From: Nocardioides aromaticivorans
Lineage (GTDB): Bacteria; Actinomycetota; Actinomycetes; Propionibacteriales; Nocardioidaceae
Assembly (NCBI RefSeq): GCF_013408525.1
Contig: NZ_JACBZM010000001.1
Span: 1,364,001-1,428,000 of the forward strand
DNA length: 64,000 nt
Direction of reading: 5' to 3'
In this document: piece after piece, positions 7,764-18,077 of the stretch
How the letters are laid out: every line of letters starts with the position of its first letter
Numbering within the stretch: position 1 is the stretch's first letter
Made by a program: the position numbers and the translations under genes
The notes under the pieces: generated by a model
Seen by the model: only the letters and a program-made list of their open reading frames with translations
Told to the model about the DNA's origin: nothing
The model's database searches: none

Positions 7764-8602
7764 TGGGGGCGACAGTGCCCGGCGTCGTCCACGGAGGGAC
7801 GCGGTGGGGGCGGATGTCCGTCGTACTCGGCACCGGGCTCGCGGCGCTCGGCGCCCTCGCGACACTGACCTGGCAGCAGGCGCTCGGCTTCGACACGACC
7901 CTCGTGATCCAGGACGGCAACGCGACCTTCTCGACGTCACAACTGACCGCCGACGACGCGGCCTTCGGGATGGCGCCGGTCCGGCTCGGCAACGGCCAGT
8001 GGAAGAACCTGCTGCGCGCCGGGTTCGCGACCGCCAGCCTCAACGGGCTGTGCGTGTCGAAGACGGAGACCGTGGTCGGCAACATCAGGTACACGGTCAA
8101 GCTGACCGCCGGCGACGGCGGCGCCGGGCCGGAGACGAAGGCGGCGAACGCCGCGCTCGACGTCACCTCGCTGCGCGGGGCGGGCATCAACCTGCAGGGC
8201 AGCACGCAGATCGGCCAGGCCACGACCGACCTGACGACGACGCCCGGCGCGGCGCCGTACGAGGCGAACCCGTTCGGCGTCCCGCAGACGTACGACGGCG
8301 GCTTCTTCGGCCCCGGCACGACCGGCCCGCAGGCCTACTCCGGCACGGGCAACGGCGGCCACGTCAACGGCCAGGGCTTCACCGGGATCGACGCGACCCG
8401 CGGCGCGCTCACCCATGTCTACGGTCAGCTCTGGCAGGCCCAGGTCACCGGCAACATCACCCTGCCGAACCTCACCATCCGGGTCTACCCGTTCAAGGAC
8501 GACATCGGCTTCAACGCCAACGGCACCCCGAACACGACCCCCGACGGCATCGACGACCGCTCCTGCTGGACCGAGGCCCGCCAGGGCACCTACCCGAAGT
8601 AG
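7763..8602 (+). CDS. DUF6230-family secreted/membrane-anchored protein (copy 3)
   Basis: 279 residues and the closest of the three to Streptomyces DUF6230 proteins: GGTRWGRMSVVLGTGLAALG at the N-terminus with one hydrophobic segment, then the core ATASLNGLCVSKTETVVGNI followed by YTVKLTAGDGG. A Gly/Pro-rich insert (PYEANPFGVPQTYDGGFFGP) precedes the terminal motif ITLPNLTIRV, and a Cys (SCWTE) lies near the end. It is the last gene of the six-gene coupled operon; a large palindromic repeat follows. The role is unknown, probably at the cell surface. Confidence 0.8.
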   Translation: MGATVPGVVHGGTRWGRMSVVLGTGLAALGALATLTWQQALGFDTTLVIQDGNATFSTSQLTADDAAFGMAPVRLGNGQWKNLLRAGFATASLNGLCVSKTETVVGNIRYTVKLTAGDGGAGPETKAANAALDVTSLRGAGINLQGSTQIGQATTDLTTTPGAAPYEANPFGVPQTYDGGFFGPGTTGPQAYSGTGNGGHVNGQGFTGIDATRGALTHVYGQLWQAQVTGNITLPNLTIRVYPFKDDIGFNANGTPNTTPDGIDDRSCWTEARQGTYPK

Positions 8603-8628
8603 CCGCCCGCGGGCTGGCCTCGTAGGCG

Positions 8629-8770
8629 CGCGAAGTGTGAGGGTTTCTCCGCCGAAGTGTGAGGGTTTCTCCGCCGAGGTGTGTGACTCTCTCCGCTGCG
8701 CGCTGGAGACGGTGTCACACCTCGATGGAGAACTTGCGCCACTTCGGCGGAGAAAACCTCACACTTCGCG
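8629..8770. repeat. Composite palindromic intergenic repeat between convergent genes
   Basis: Outer arms of 31 nt (8629-8659 and 8740-8770) pair with one mismatch; each begins or ends with CGCGAAGTGTGAG. A direct repeat of the arm core (GAAGTGTGAGGGTTTCTCCG) follows the left arm. An inner 8-bp stem GAGGTGTG/CACACCTC (8676-8683, 8716-8723) closes a smaller loop. It lies between the DUF6230 operon and hspR, which converge on it, so it can act as a bidirectional terminator. Confidence 0.75.
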
Positions 8771-8775
8771 GGAGA

Positions 8776-9210
8776 TCAGGTGCCGCGGCGCCAGACGACG
8801 ATCGACTGGCCGGAGGGGGGTTGCGGGAGGGCAGGCAGGCGGGTGGGCGGGGCGGGGCGGGCGGCGACCGCCTGGCGCAGCGCCTCGTGGGCCGCCTCGA
8901 GCTCGGCGACCAGCTCGGCGTTGCGGGAGCGGAGCGCGGCGACGGCGTTCTCGAGGTCGAGGATCCGCTTGACGCCCTCGATGCCGATGCCGGCCGCGGT
9001 CAGCTCCGCGATCTCGCGCAGTCGCTCGATGTCGCGGTAGGAGTAGCGCCGGCCGCCGCCGCCCGTGCGGCCCGGGGTGATCAGGCCGACCCGCTCGTAG
9101 GTGCGCAGCGTCTGCGGGTGCAGCCCGCTGAGCTGTGCGGCGACGCTGATCACGAAGACAGCGTCGTCGGGAGCAGGCGGGGTGGGCTGCGGCGGCCGTC
9201 GCGTGGCCAT
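8776..9210 (-). CDS. hspR: Heat-shock repressor HspR (MerR family)
   Basis: 144 residues with an N-terminal MerR-type winged helix-turn-helix (FVISVAAQLSGLHPQTLRTY, then a Gly-rich wing GGGGRRYSYRDIERL), a coiled-coil region (about residues 70-115) and a Pro-rich tail ending VVWRRG. HspR represses the dnaK operon and clpB by binding HAIR sites, with DnaK as co-repressor in Streptomyces. Its start overlaps the dnaJ stop by one base (TGATG), and it is the last gene of dnaK-grpE-dnaJ-hspR, the arrangement known in other actinobacteria. HAIR sites at 12920 and 987 give autoregulation and clpB control. Confidence 0.93.
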   Translation of the reverse strand: MATRRPPQPTPPAPDDAVFVISVAAQLSGLHPQTLRTYERVGLITPGRTGGGGRRYSYRDIERLREIAELTAAGIGIEGVKRILDLENAVAALRSRNAELVAELEAAHEALRQAVAARPAPPTRLPALPQPPSGQSIVVWRRGT

Positions 9211-10400
9211 CAGGACTCCTGGGCCCGGGACTCGAACAGGCCGGCCCGCAGCGAGCTGCTGGCCGACGCCGTGGCGGCGGCGTACGCCTCGAGGGCGGCC
9301 TTGGCATCGGCGTCGAGCGTCGCCGGCACCTGGACCTCGACGGTCGCGAGCAGGTCGCCGCGCGAGCCGTCGGCCTTGGCGGCACCCTTGCCGCGCACCC
9401 GGAAGGTGCGCCCGTTGGGGGTGCCGGCCGGGATGCGCAGCGTGACCGGGGCGCCGCCCATCGTCGGCACCTTGATCTCCGCGCCGAGCGCGAGCTCGGC
9501 GAAGGAGACGGGTACGTCGACGGTCAGGTGGTCGCCCTTGCGCCCGAAGACCCGGTGCTGGGTGACCTTCACGGTGACGTAGAGGTCACCGGCCGGCCCA
9601 CCGTTGTCGCCGGGGGCGCCCTTGCCGCGCAGGCGGATCCGCTGGCCGTCCTTCACCCCGGCGGGGATCCGGGCCTGGATCGTGCGGGTCGCCTGGCCCA
9701 GGCCGCTGCCGTGGCAGGTCGGGCACGGGTCGTCGTAGACCAGCTGGCGTCCGCCGCAGGCGGGGCAGGTCTCGTTCATCGAGAACGCGCCGCCGACGGA
9801 GGCCGTGACGAAGCCGGTGCCCTCGCACACCGGGCAGGCGTGCGGCTTGGTGCCGGGCTTGCCGCCGGTGCCGTGGCAGGTCGGGCAGGCACCCTCGGAG
9901 CTGATCCGCAGCGACACCGTGACGCCCTCGAGCGCCTCGGTGAAGCCGATCGTCGCGGTCGTCTCCAGGTCGGCCCCGCGCGAGGGACGCGGCGCCCGCC
10001 GGCCGGCGGAGAAGCCGCCGCCGAACAGGTCGCCGAACAAGTCGCCGAAGCCACCACCGCCGCCCCCGGCGCGATCGCGGAGCAGGTCCTCGACGTTGAC
10101 GCTGCCACCGAAACCGCCGCCGTAGCCGCCGCCCGCCGGGAAGCCGCCGCGGCTGAAGAGCTCGCGCGCCTCGTCGTACTTCTTGCGCTTGTCGGCGTCG
10201 CCGATGACGTCGTAGGCCTCCGCCACCGCCTTGAACTTCTCGTGCTTGGCGGTGTCGTCGGGGTGCGAGTCCGGGTGGTTGGCACGCGCGAGCTTGCGAT
10301 AGGCCTTCTTGATGTCGTCCTGCGACGCGGTCTTCGCGACGCCGAGCTCCTTGTAGAAGTCCTTCGTGGCCCAGTCGGACCGGATGCCGTCGTCACTCAT
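9210..10400 (-). CDS. dnaJ: Chaperone protein DnaJ
   Basis: 396 residues. The J domain has the HPD motif in ANHPDSHPD near residue 42, followed by a Gly/Phe-rich linker (GGGYGGGFGGS...). The zinc region has four CxxCxGxG-type repeats (CPTCHGTG, CPVCEGTG, CPACGG, CPTCHGSG); the third is shortened to CPACGGRQ. Two C-terminal beta domains bind substrate. It stimulates DnaK ATPase activity and delivers clients. It lies 40 nt downstream of grpE in the HspR-controlled operon, consistent with the DnaJ1 type. Confidence 0.95.
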   Translation of the reverse strand: MSDDGIRSDWATKDFYKELGVAKTASQDDIKKAYRKLARANHPDSHPDDTAKHEKFKAVAEAYDVIGDADKRKKYDEARELFSRGGFPAGGGYGGGFGGSVNVEDLLRDRAGGGGGGFGDLFGDLFGGGFSAGRRAPRPSRGADLETTATIGFTEALEGVTVSLRISSEGACPTCHGTGGKPGTKPHACPVCEGTGFVTASVGGAFSMNETCPACGGRQLVYDDPCPTCHGSGLGQATRTIQARIPAGVKDGQRIRLRGKGAPGDNGGPAGDLYVTVKVTQHRVFGRKGDHLTVDVPVSFAELALGAEIKVPTMGGAPVTLRIPAGTPNGRTFRVRGKGAAKADGSRGDLLATVEVQVPATLDADAKAALEAYAAATASASSSLRAGLFESRAQES

Positions 10401-10440
10401 CGCGCACCTCCCTTCCGTTCAGTCGTGTCGTCGTGGGTCG

Positions 10441-11006
10441 TCAAGCCGGGTCGACCACCAGGACCTGCGCTGCCCGCACGACCCGGTCGCCGATCTTGTA
10501 GCCGGCCTTGGCGATCACCTTGCAGGTGGTCACCTCGACCTCGGCGTCGGTGCCGATGTGCGAGAGCGCCTCGTGGACGGTCGGGTCGAACGGGTCGCCG
10601 ACCTCGCCGAACTTGACCAGGCCGAGCCCGGCGACGACGCGCTCGAGCTGCTCGGCCGTGGCCTTGAAGCCGCCCTCGAGCGGCTCGTGCTCGCGGGCCC
10701 GGTCGATGGTGTCGAGGACGTCGATGATCGGCGTGAGCGCGGCGTACGTCGCGTTCTCGCGGATCAGCTCACGGTCCCGGTCGACACGGCGCTTGTAGTT
10801 GAGGAACTCCGCCTGCAGGCGCTGCAGGTCGAGGGTCCGCTCCTCGAGCTCCATCTTCGTGACCGTCAGCTCGTCGGCCTCGGCCTCCGGGACCTCGGGG
10901 CCCGCGGCGCCCTCGGCAGCCTCGGCCGCCGGGGCCTCGTCGCCCTCGGGCGAGGGAGCTGCAGGCTCCTGCAGCTCCCCCTCCTCCGGGTTGAGGTTCT
11001 CCTCGG

Positions 11007-11010
<4 letters not shown>
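10441..11010 (-). CDS. grpE: Nucleotide exchange factor GrpE
   Basis: 189 residues. An acidic, disordered N-terminal region (about 45 residues rich in Glu, Ala and Pro) is followed by a long dimerising coiled coil (about 50-95, with [20 protein letters not shown]) and the beta-wing domain with [19 protein letters not shown] and the terminal [13 protein letters not shown]. It exchanges ADP for ATP on DnaK. Its ATG overlaps the dnaK stop (ATGA), so the two are translationally coupled. Confidence 0.95.
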
Positions 11011-12866
<1,856 letters not shown>

Positions 12867-12919
12867 GTGTGTTTCCTCCGTTGTCTGTGGTGCTGGTGTT
12901 CAGCTCGGGATTCAAGTTA

Positions 12920-12940
12920 GTTGAGCCGGATGGACTCAAG
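12920..12940. promoter_or_regulatory. HAIR-like element upstream of dnaK
   Basis: GTTGAGC-N7-ACTCAAG, read on the minus strand as CTTGAGT-N7-GCTCAAC: a perfect HAIR half-site and a 5/7 second half-site with the correct 7-nt spacer. It lies 54-74 nt upstream of the dnaK start codon. It is less symmetrical than the clpB site, which may mean weaker repression of dnaK than of clpB. Confidence 0.8.
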
Positions 12941-13103
12941 TCTGACACAGGGCACAACGGAGGGGTACGCCGGGTTGTTCCAGCCTCCGCCGACTTTCTC
13001 CGACGACCGCCCGACCCTCCTTTCTGATCATGTCGGCCACCACCCGGTCGACCTACGATCGGAGGGCCGGGGGTGCCACCTGACCCTCGCGAGGGGGGCG
13101 GCC

Positions 13104-14663
13104 ATGAGCCCGGAACAGGTGTCCCGCAGCCATGCCATGTGGGACCGGATCAGTCGGGGAGAGCTCAACGCCGCCGCCACCGACGCCCAGCTGCTGCTCT
13201 CCTCGCTCGAGGACCCGGCCGACCGGGCCGAGGTGCACGCGGCGCTCGGCCTGGTGCTGCAGCGGGTCGGTCGCATCGCCGAGTCGCGCGACCGCTTCGC
13301 CCGCGCGGCCGAGCTCACCCGGAGCGAGCCCCGCGTGCAGGCGTCGTACGTCGCCGACGAGGCCGGCTCGCGGTTCCTGCTCGGCGACCTGGCCGGCGCG
13401 GCGAGCGGGGCCGAGTCCGCGCGGCGCCTCGGCGAGCGCCACGCCAACCGGTTCGCGGCGTGCGAGGCGCTCAACACCCTGGCGGCCGTCGCCCTCGCCG
13501 AGGGCCGCACGACGACCGCGCTGCGCCTGACCCGCGAGGGCGTGCGGCTGCAGGCGGGCGAGCGCGAGAGCAGCGGCGGCGCACCGATGTCCCACCTCTA
13601 CCTCGGCCTCGCGCTCGTCGAGCTGGACCGCTTCGCGGAGGCCGAGGCCGCCTTCACCGAGGGGCTCACCCGCGCCGCCGCCGCGGGTGCGGCCGGCCAG
13701 CTCACCTGGTTCCACTGCATGCGGGGGCTCGCCCGCTTCCTCTCCGGCGAGTGGGACGCGGCGACGGCGGACACCCGCGCGGCGCTGGAGGCCGCCGAGC
13801 GCACCGGCACCCTCATCGCCCGGCCGCTCGCGCGCGGCATCGTCGGCCTGGTCGAGGCCATCCGCGGCAATGTCGCCGTCGCCGGGCACCTCGTGGCGCC
13901 CCACGAGGGCACCCTGATCGCGGTCGGCCTGCCGGGCGAGGAGTGGCTGGCGATGGCCCGGGCCGCGATGGCCGAGGACGCGGCGGCGGCGTACGAGGCA
14001 CTGGTGGAGGGCTGGCTGCACACCCGCCGGACGCCGTACTTCCTGAGCTGGCGGGCGCTCGCCCCGGCCGTCGTGCACCACGCCGTGCGCCGCGGCGACC
14101 ACGCGCTCGCGGCGGACGTGGTGGGGGCCGCCGAGACGGGGGCCGAGCTCGCCGGCGACGTGCCGTCGGCGCGCGGTGCGGCACTGCGCTGCCGCGCGAC
14201 GGTGGACGGTGACGCCGAGGCGGGGCTGGCGGCGATCGAGGCGCTGCGGACGTCGGGACGGCCGTTCGCGTTCGCCTCCGCCGGCCTCGAGGCGGCGCTG
14301 CTCCTCCACGCCGCCGGGTACGACGACCGCGCCCGGGCCGTGCTGCGCGAGTCCGCGGACGCGTTCCACGGCCTGCGGGCCACGCCCTGGCTCGCCTACG
14401 CCGGTCAGCGGATGGCGCAGCTCGCCGGCGAGCCGCCGGCGCCGGCCCGCCCCGCCGTCGCCCCCGGCTGGGAGCTGCTGACCCCCACGGAGCGCGACGT
14501 GGCGGTGCTGGTGGCGAAGGGGATGTCGAACCCCCAGATCGGCGCGGCGCTGTTCGTGTCACCCCGCACCGTGCAGACCCACACGTCGCACATCTACGCC
14601 AAGCTGCGGATCTCCTCGCGGGTCCAGCTGTCCGCGCTGCTGCACCAGCACGGCCTGGACTGA
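13104..14663 (+). CDS. LuxR-type regulator with TPR-like domain, no ATPase (copy A)
   Basis: 519 residues. Residues about 1-440 are Ala/Leu/Glu-rich helical pairs of TPR type (for example EVHAALGLVLQRVGRIAESR, MSHLYLGLALVELDRFAEAE). The C-terminus is a LuxR/NarL helix-turn-helix (LLTPTERDVAVLVAKGMSNP then SPRTVQTHTSHIYAKL). The P-loop ATPase of MalT/LAL regulators is absent. The ATG at 13104 has a GAGGGGGG ribosome site. The overall layout matches the gene at 15377-16912 on the other strand, so the two are probably paralogues. The inducer and targets cannot be read from the sequence. Confidence 0.8.
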   Translation: MSPEQVSRSHAMWDRISRGELNAAATDAQLLLSSLEDPADRAEVHAALGLVLQRVGRIAESRDRFARAAELTRSEPRVQASYVADEAGSRFLLGDLAGAASGAESARRLGERHANRFAACEALNTLAAVALAEGRTTTALRLTREGVRLQAGERESSGGAPMSHLYLGLALVELDRFAEAEAAFTEGLTRAAAAGAAGQLTWFHCMRGLARFLSGEWDAATADTRAALEAAERTGTLIARPLARGIVGLVEAIRGNVAVAGHLVAPHEGTLIAVGLPGEEWLAMARAAMAEDAAAAYEALVEGWLHTRRTPYFLSWRALAPAVVHHAVRRGDHALAADVVGAAETGAELAGDVPSARGAALRCRATVDGDAEAGLAAIEALRTSGRPFAFASAGLEAALLLHAAGYDDRARAVLRESADAFHGLRATPWLAYAGQRMAQLAGEPPAPARPAVAPGWELLTPTERDVAVLVAKGMSNPQIGAALFVSPRTVQTHTSHIYAKLRISSRVQLSALLHQHGLD

Positions 14664-14761
14664 GATTTCTCCGCCAGTCGGCGGATGCCGGCGACCGGCC
14701 GCGCGCGGGACGCTCCTCGCATCGGTTCTCGGGTCCATCCACACCACCGCAGGAGCTCCTG

Positions 14762-15316
14762 ATGAAGCGATCCACCTCCCCCGTCACCCACTCCGGGACC
14801 CAGCAGCGCTGGCAGGAGATCCACCGCCGCCACGCGGTCCTGCGCCGGGTCATCGACACCGGCCGGATCGACGAGGGGGACCCGGAGCTGCACGCGGCCT
14901 TCCCCGACCGCGACGACCTCGTGCGGGCGCTGGTGCAGCACTGGACGACCCTCATCGGGGGCTGCGTGGACTTCGCGCTCGAGGTCGGCGAGGAGAACGA
15001 CAGCGTCGAGACGCTGCGCGAGGCCCACCGGGCGGCGATGCGGCGCGAGCCCGCGCTCTACCCGCTGATCCTGCACACCACCCGCGGCCCGCTCGGTGCG
15101 GCACTGGTGGAGCGCGAGTACCTCCGGCTCGCGTGCGCCGTCGGCATCGCCACCCCGGGTACGTCGGGCGCGGCGGCCTCGCACGAGGTCGCGCAGATCC
15201 TGGACGGTGTCCCGACGCCGGTCGCGGCGCCGCGGCCGTCGCGGCTGCGCTCGGCCTTCGAGTGGATCGCCGGCCCCGCCACCGGCCAGCACCCGGTCCA
15301 GGAGCTGCTGCACTGA
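14762..15316 (+). CDS. Hypothetical protein between two LuxR-TPR genes
   Basis: 184 residues from an ATG with AGGAG upstream. No family recognised and no membrane segment or signal peptide. It is mainly helical, with an Arg/Glu/His-rich character (WQEIHRRHAVLRRVIDTGRI, ALVEREYLRLACAVG) and a Pro/Ala-rich linker before a short C-terminal helix. It follows regulator A by 98 nt in the same direction, so it may share its transcript or be its target, and it converges with regulator B. Base composition and codon use match its neighbours. Confidence 0.65.
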   Translation: MKRSTSPVTHSGTQQRWQEIHRRHAVLRRVIDTGRIDEGDPELHAAFPDRDDLVRALVQHWTTLIGGCVDFALEVGEENDSVETLREAHRAAMRREPALYPLILHTTRGPLGAALVEREYLRLACAVGIATPGTSGAAASHEVAQILDGVPTPVAAPRPSRLRSAFEWIAGPATGQHPVQELLH

Positions 15317-15376
15317 GCGTCACCCACCACCCCTCGGCCCGGTCCACGTCACCGGGCGGGAGAGCCGCGGCCTGCC

Positions 15377-16912
15377 CTACGCGAACAGGCCCGCGAGCTG
15401 GACCCGCCCGGTGACGTCGCACTTGCGGCAGGCGGACGCGAGCTGGGCCTGCACGGTCCGCGGCGAGACGCCCAGCCGCTCGGCGATCAGCTGGTTGGTC
15501 AGGCCCTCGACCGCGAGGCGCACCACCCGCTGCTCGCCGGGCGTCAGCAGGTGCCACGGACCCGACCGGGCCGGTGCCGCCGCGGGCTCGCTGGAGACCC
15601 GCACCAGGTCACGAGCCACCTCCGCGCTCCACGTGGTGGCGCCCAAGCGGTGGAACACGGCCGACGCCTCCCGGAGGGCCGCCATCCGTCGTACCGGGTC
15701 GGGGGCGGTGCGGGCCGCGGCGACGCACCCGAAGGCGAGCGGCAGCGGCCGGCCGGCGGTGCGCAGCAGCGCCAGCCCCTCGTCGAGGCCGGCCGCCGAG
15801 CCGGAGAGCGCGGCCGCGCAGCACAGGGCCGTGGCCCGGGCGCTCGCCGTGCCAGCGGCCTCCGCCACCGCGCCGACCCGGGCGCTCACCGCCTCCGCCA
15901 GGGCCCGGTCCCCGCGCTGCACGGCGAGGGCGACGAGCGGGTGGGCGAAGACCTTCCAGGCGAGGAAGCTGGGCATCCCCCGCAACCGGAACCACGCCTC
16001 GCACAGCGCGTCGTAGCGCTCGTCGTCGTCCGCGCTCGTCGCGGCGACCGCCAGCGCGACCCACTCCTCTCCCAGCCCGCCGCCGGGGCCGAGCCGGTGC
16101 GAGCGTGCCCGCGCGATCAGCACCCGGGCGTCGCCGACGTTGCCGCGCAGGCCCTCGATGCAGGCCGCGATCCCCCACGCGAGCGGCCGGGCGGCGAGGG
16201 CGCCGGTGGCCTCGGCGCGCTCGAGCGAGCGGCGCGCCTCGTCACGGGCGGCCTCCCAGCCGCCGTCGATGAAGTGGAGCATCGCCTGGGACGCGAGGTA
16301 CCACGCCAGCTGGCCGGTGTCGCCCTCCTCGAGCGCGATCCGCACGCCCTCCGCGATCGCCGCGTGCGCCTCGTCCATGCGGTCGAGCTCCGCGAGCACC
16401 ATCGCCAGCAGGACGTGCGCCGTGGAGCGGTACTCCGCCTGGCCGATCCCGTCGTCGTCGTACGACGCCGCGGCCTCGGCGCACGCGAGCGCCTCCGCGA
16501 GCCGGCCGCGGCCCAGGTGCACCGCGGCGAGCGTGGTGCGGGACTGGCGCACGGCGAAGTCGATCCCGTGCTGCTCAGCGAGTACGACGGCCTCGCTCGC
16601 CTCCGCCTCGGCCTGCTCGAGCGAGCCGGACAGGACGCTCGACAGCGAGGCGACCGCCAGCACGAGCGCGCGGTCGGGACCGGACTGCCCGACCAGGGTG
16701 AGCGCCCGCGCGAACTGGTCGCGCGAGTCGGCCATCAGCCCGGTGCGCTGCATCATCAGCCCGATCGCGGCCTCGACCCGGCCGCACTGCACCCGGTCGG
16801 TGCTGATCGTCAGCAGGCGCGTGGCGAGGGCGAAGGCGCCGTCGAAGTCGCCCGCCTGGATCCGCACCCACAGGTCGAGCTCGAGGTCGGAGACCGCCGG
16901 CTGCTCGCCCAT
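15377..16912 (-). CDS. LuxR-type regulator with TPR-like domain, no ATPase (copy B)
   Basis: 511 residues. Same plan as copy A: helical repeats through about residue 440 (AEYRSTAHVLLAMVLAELDR, ARRSLERAEATGALAARPLA, close to the AALEAAERTGTLIARPLARG stretch in copy A), then a C-terminal LuxR helix-turn-helix (LLTPGEQRVVRLAVEGLTNQ, SPRTVQAQLASACRKC). No Walker motifs. The last helix contains two cysteines (CRKCDV) where copy A has none; whether they bind metal or sense redox is open. It converges with the hypothetical gene at 14762. Confidence 0.8.
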   Translation of the reverse strand: MGEQPAVSDLELDLWVRIQAGDFDGAFALATRLLTISTDRVQCGRVEAAIGLMMQRTGLMADSRDQFARALTLVGQSGPDRALVLAVASLSSVLSGSLEQAEAEASEAVVLAEQHGIDFAVRQSRTTLAAVHLGRGRLAEALACAEAAASYDDDGIGQAEYRSTAHVLLAMVLAELDRMDEAHAAIAEGVRIALEEGDTGQLAWYLASQAMLHFIDGGWEAARDEARRSLERAEATGALAARPLAWGIAACIEGLRGNVGDARVLIARARSHRLGPGGGLGEEWVALAVAATSADDDERYDALCEAWFRLRGMPSFLAWKVFAHPLVALAVQRGDRALAEAVSARVGAVAEAAGTASARATALCCAAALSGSAAGLDEGLALLRTAGRPLPLAFGCVAAARTAPDPVRRMAALREASAVFHRLGATTWSAEVARDLVRVSSEPAAAPARSGPWHLLTPGEQRVVRLAVEGLTNQLIAERLGVSPRTVQAQLASACRKCDVTGRVQLAGLFA

Positions 16913-16996
16913 GGTCCATCGTCCCCGCCGGGCCGGGGAGCTGCCAACCGGAGGAAACGCCGGTCGCTCGGTCAGCCTCGATCCACCGGCCGAGGC

Positions 16997-17617
16997 TCAG
17001 CCGACGGTGACGCGGATCTCGTTGCTGACGGTGCCGTCGTCGCGGTCGATGACGCGGAACCGGTTGAGGCCGCTGACGCCGGTGAAGATGTAGCTGGAGA
17101 ACGTGCCGTTGGTGACCCCGACGCTGGCCGGGAAGTCCGCCCACGCGCCGTCCTGCCACCGCTGGAGCCACAGGATGGCGCCCTCACCGCCGGGGTAGAC
17201 GCCGCTGAAGTAGATCCGCTCGCCGGAGCTGACCGTGGTGTCGACCGCCTGAAGCGAGATCTCGCCGGCTCCGGGGGACGCGGTGTCCGTGGCCTCGGTG
17301 GTCTCGCTCTCCTCCGGCTCCTCGGTCGCGTCGGAGGTCGCGGTCGACTCCGTCTCGGGGTCCTCGGTGTGCAGCGTGATGAGCGGGCCACTGGCGCCGT
17401 CGGTCTCGGCCGGGGTCGGCAGGTACATCGAGTCGTGGGCCGACGAGCCGCCGCCCGCCGAGCTGTCGCCGCCGCCGAAGCCGAGCACCTTGGTGCCGAC
17501 GAGGGCGGCCAGGGCGAGGATCAGGCCGACGCCCAGGCCGACGGCGACCAGCGCCACCAGCCCGTTGAGCACGGGGCGGTCGGCGTGGGGCTCGTTCGGG
17601 TGGCTCACGCGGCCCAT
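16997..17617 (-). CDS. Membrane-anchored hypothetical protein
   Basis: 206 residues. A short cytoplasmic N-terminus (GRVSHPNEPHADRPVLNG) precedes one membrane helix (residues about 20-45, LVALVAVGLGVGLILALAALVG). An extracytoplasmic low-complexity linker rich in Ser/Thr/Glu follows (TESTATSDATEEPEESETTE), then a C-terminal beta-rich domain of about 85 residues (ISLQAVDTTVSSGERIYFSG ... RFRVIDRDDGTVSNEIRVTV) that looks like an Ig-like/fibronectin fold. Probably a cell-wall-spanning anchor with an outer binding domain; the ligand is unknown. Confidence 0.7.
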   Translation of the reverse strand: MGRVSHPNEPHADRPVLNGLVALVAVGLGVGLILALAALVGTKVLGFGGGDSSAGGGSSAHDSMYLPTPAETDGASGPLITLHTEDPETESTATSDATEEPEESETTEATDTASPGAGEISLQAVDTTVSSGERIYFSGVYPGGEGAILWLQRWQDGAWADFPASVGVTNGTFSSYIFTGVSGLNRFRVIDRDDGTVSNEIRVTVG

Positions 17618-17638
17618 TGTCCGGGAGCCGCCAAGAAA

Positions 17639-18070
17639 TCAGAAACCGCGCGTCCAGACGACCTTCTCGTGCAGCCGGCGCGAGCGCCAGCCGGCGTCGG
17701 TGCGCACGAACGTGTGCTGGTACAGGCCGCCGACCTCGACGACGCGCTCACCGCCGCGACCGTCGGCGATGCGCATCGGGTTGTGGAAGTACGCCGTCAC
17801 GGCGGCCTCGTCACGCGAGTCGGCGAAGTCGAAGGCGAGCTGCCCGAGCATGTGGATGCGGTGCGTCGAGAAGCCCGGGAGCGCCTCGGCGAGCCACGCC
17901 TTCACCACCGGGTACGCGTCGGCGACGCCGCCGCTCTCGGTGTAGTCGATGTGCGCGTCGGGAGTGAAGACGGTGTCGAGACGGTCGAAGTCGCCCTCGT
18001 CGACGGCGAGGGTGTAGCGGGTGATCGCGTCGGCGATCTCCGCGCGGTCGCTCAGCTCCTGCAGGTCCAC
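17639..18070 (-). CDS. SnoaL-like / nuclear transport factor 2 family protein
   Basis: 143 residues from a GTG. The NTF2 cone fold is evident: an N-terminal helix LSDRAEIADAITRYTLAVDE, the typical FDRLDTVFTPDAHIDYTESG, and later strands RVVEVGGLYQHTFVRTDAGW ending RRLHEKVVWTRG. Family members include ketosteroid-isomerase-like enzymes, polyketide cyclases and dehydratases acting on steroids and aromatic compounds. It lies 7 nt downstream of the deazaflavin-dependent oxidoreductase gene, so the two are probably co-transcribed from the promoter with the KstR-type site at 18586. Confidence 0.82.
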   Translation of the reverse strand: MDLQELSDRAEIADAITRYTLAVDEGDFDRLDTVFTPDAHIDYTESGGVADAYPVVKAWLAEALPGFSTHRIHMLGQLAFDFADSRDEAAVTAYFHNPMRIADGRGGERVVEVGGLYQHTFVRTDAGWRSRRLHEKVVWTRGF

Positions 18071-18077
18071 GGGGCTC

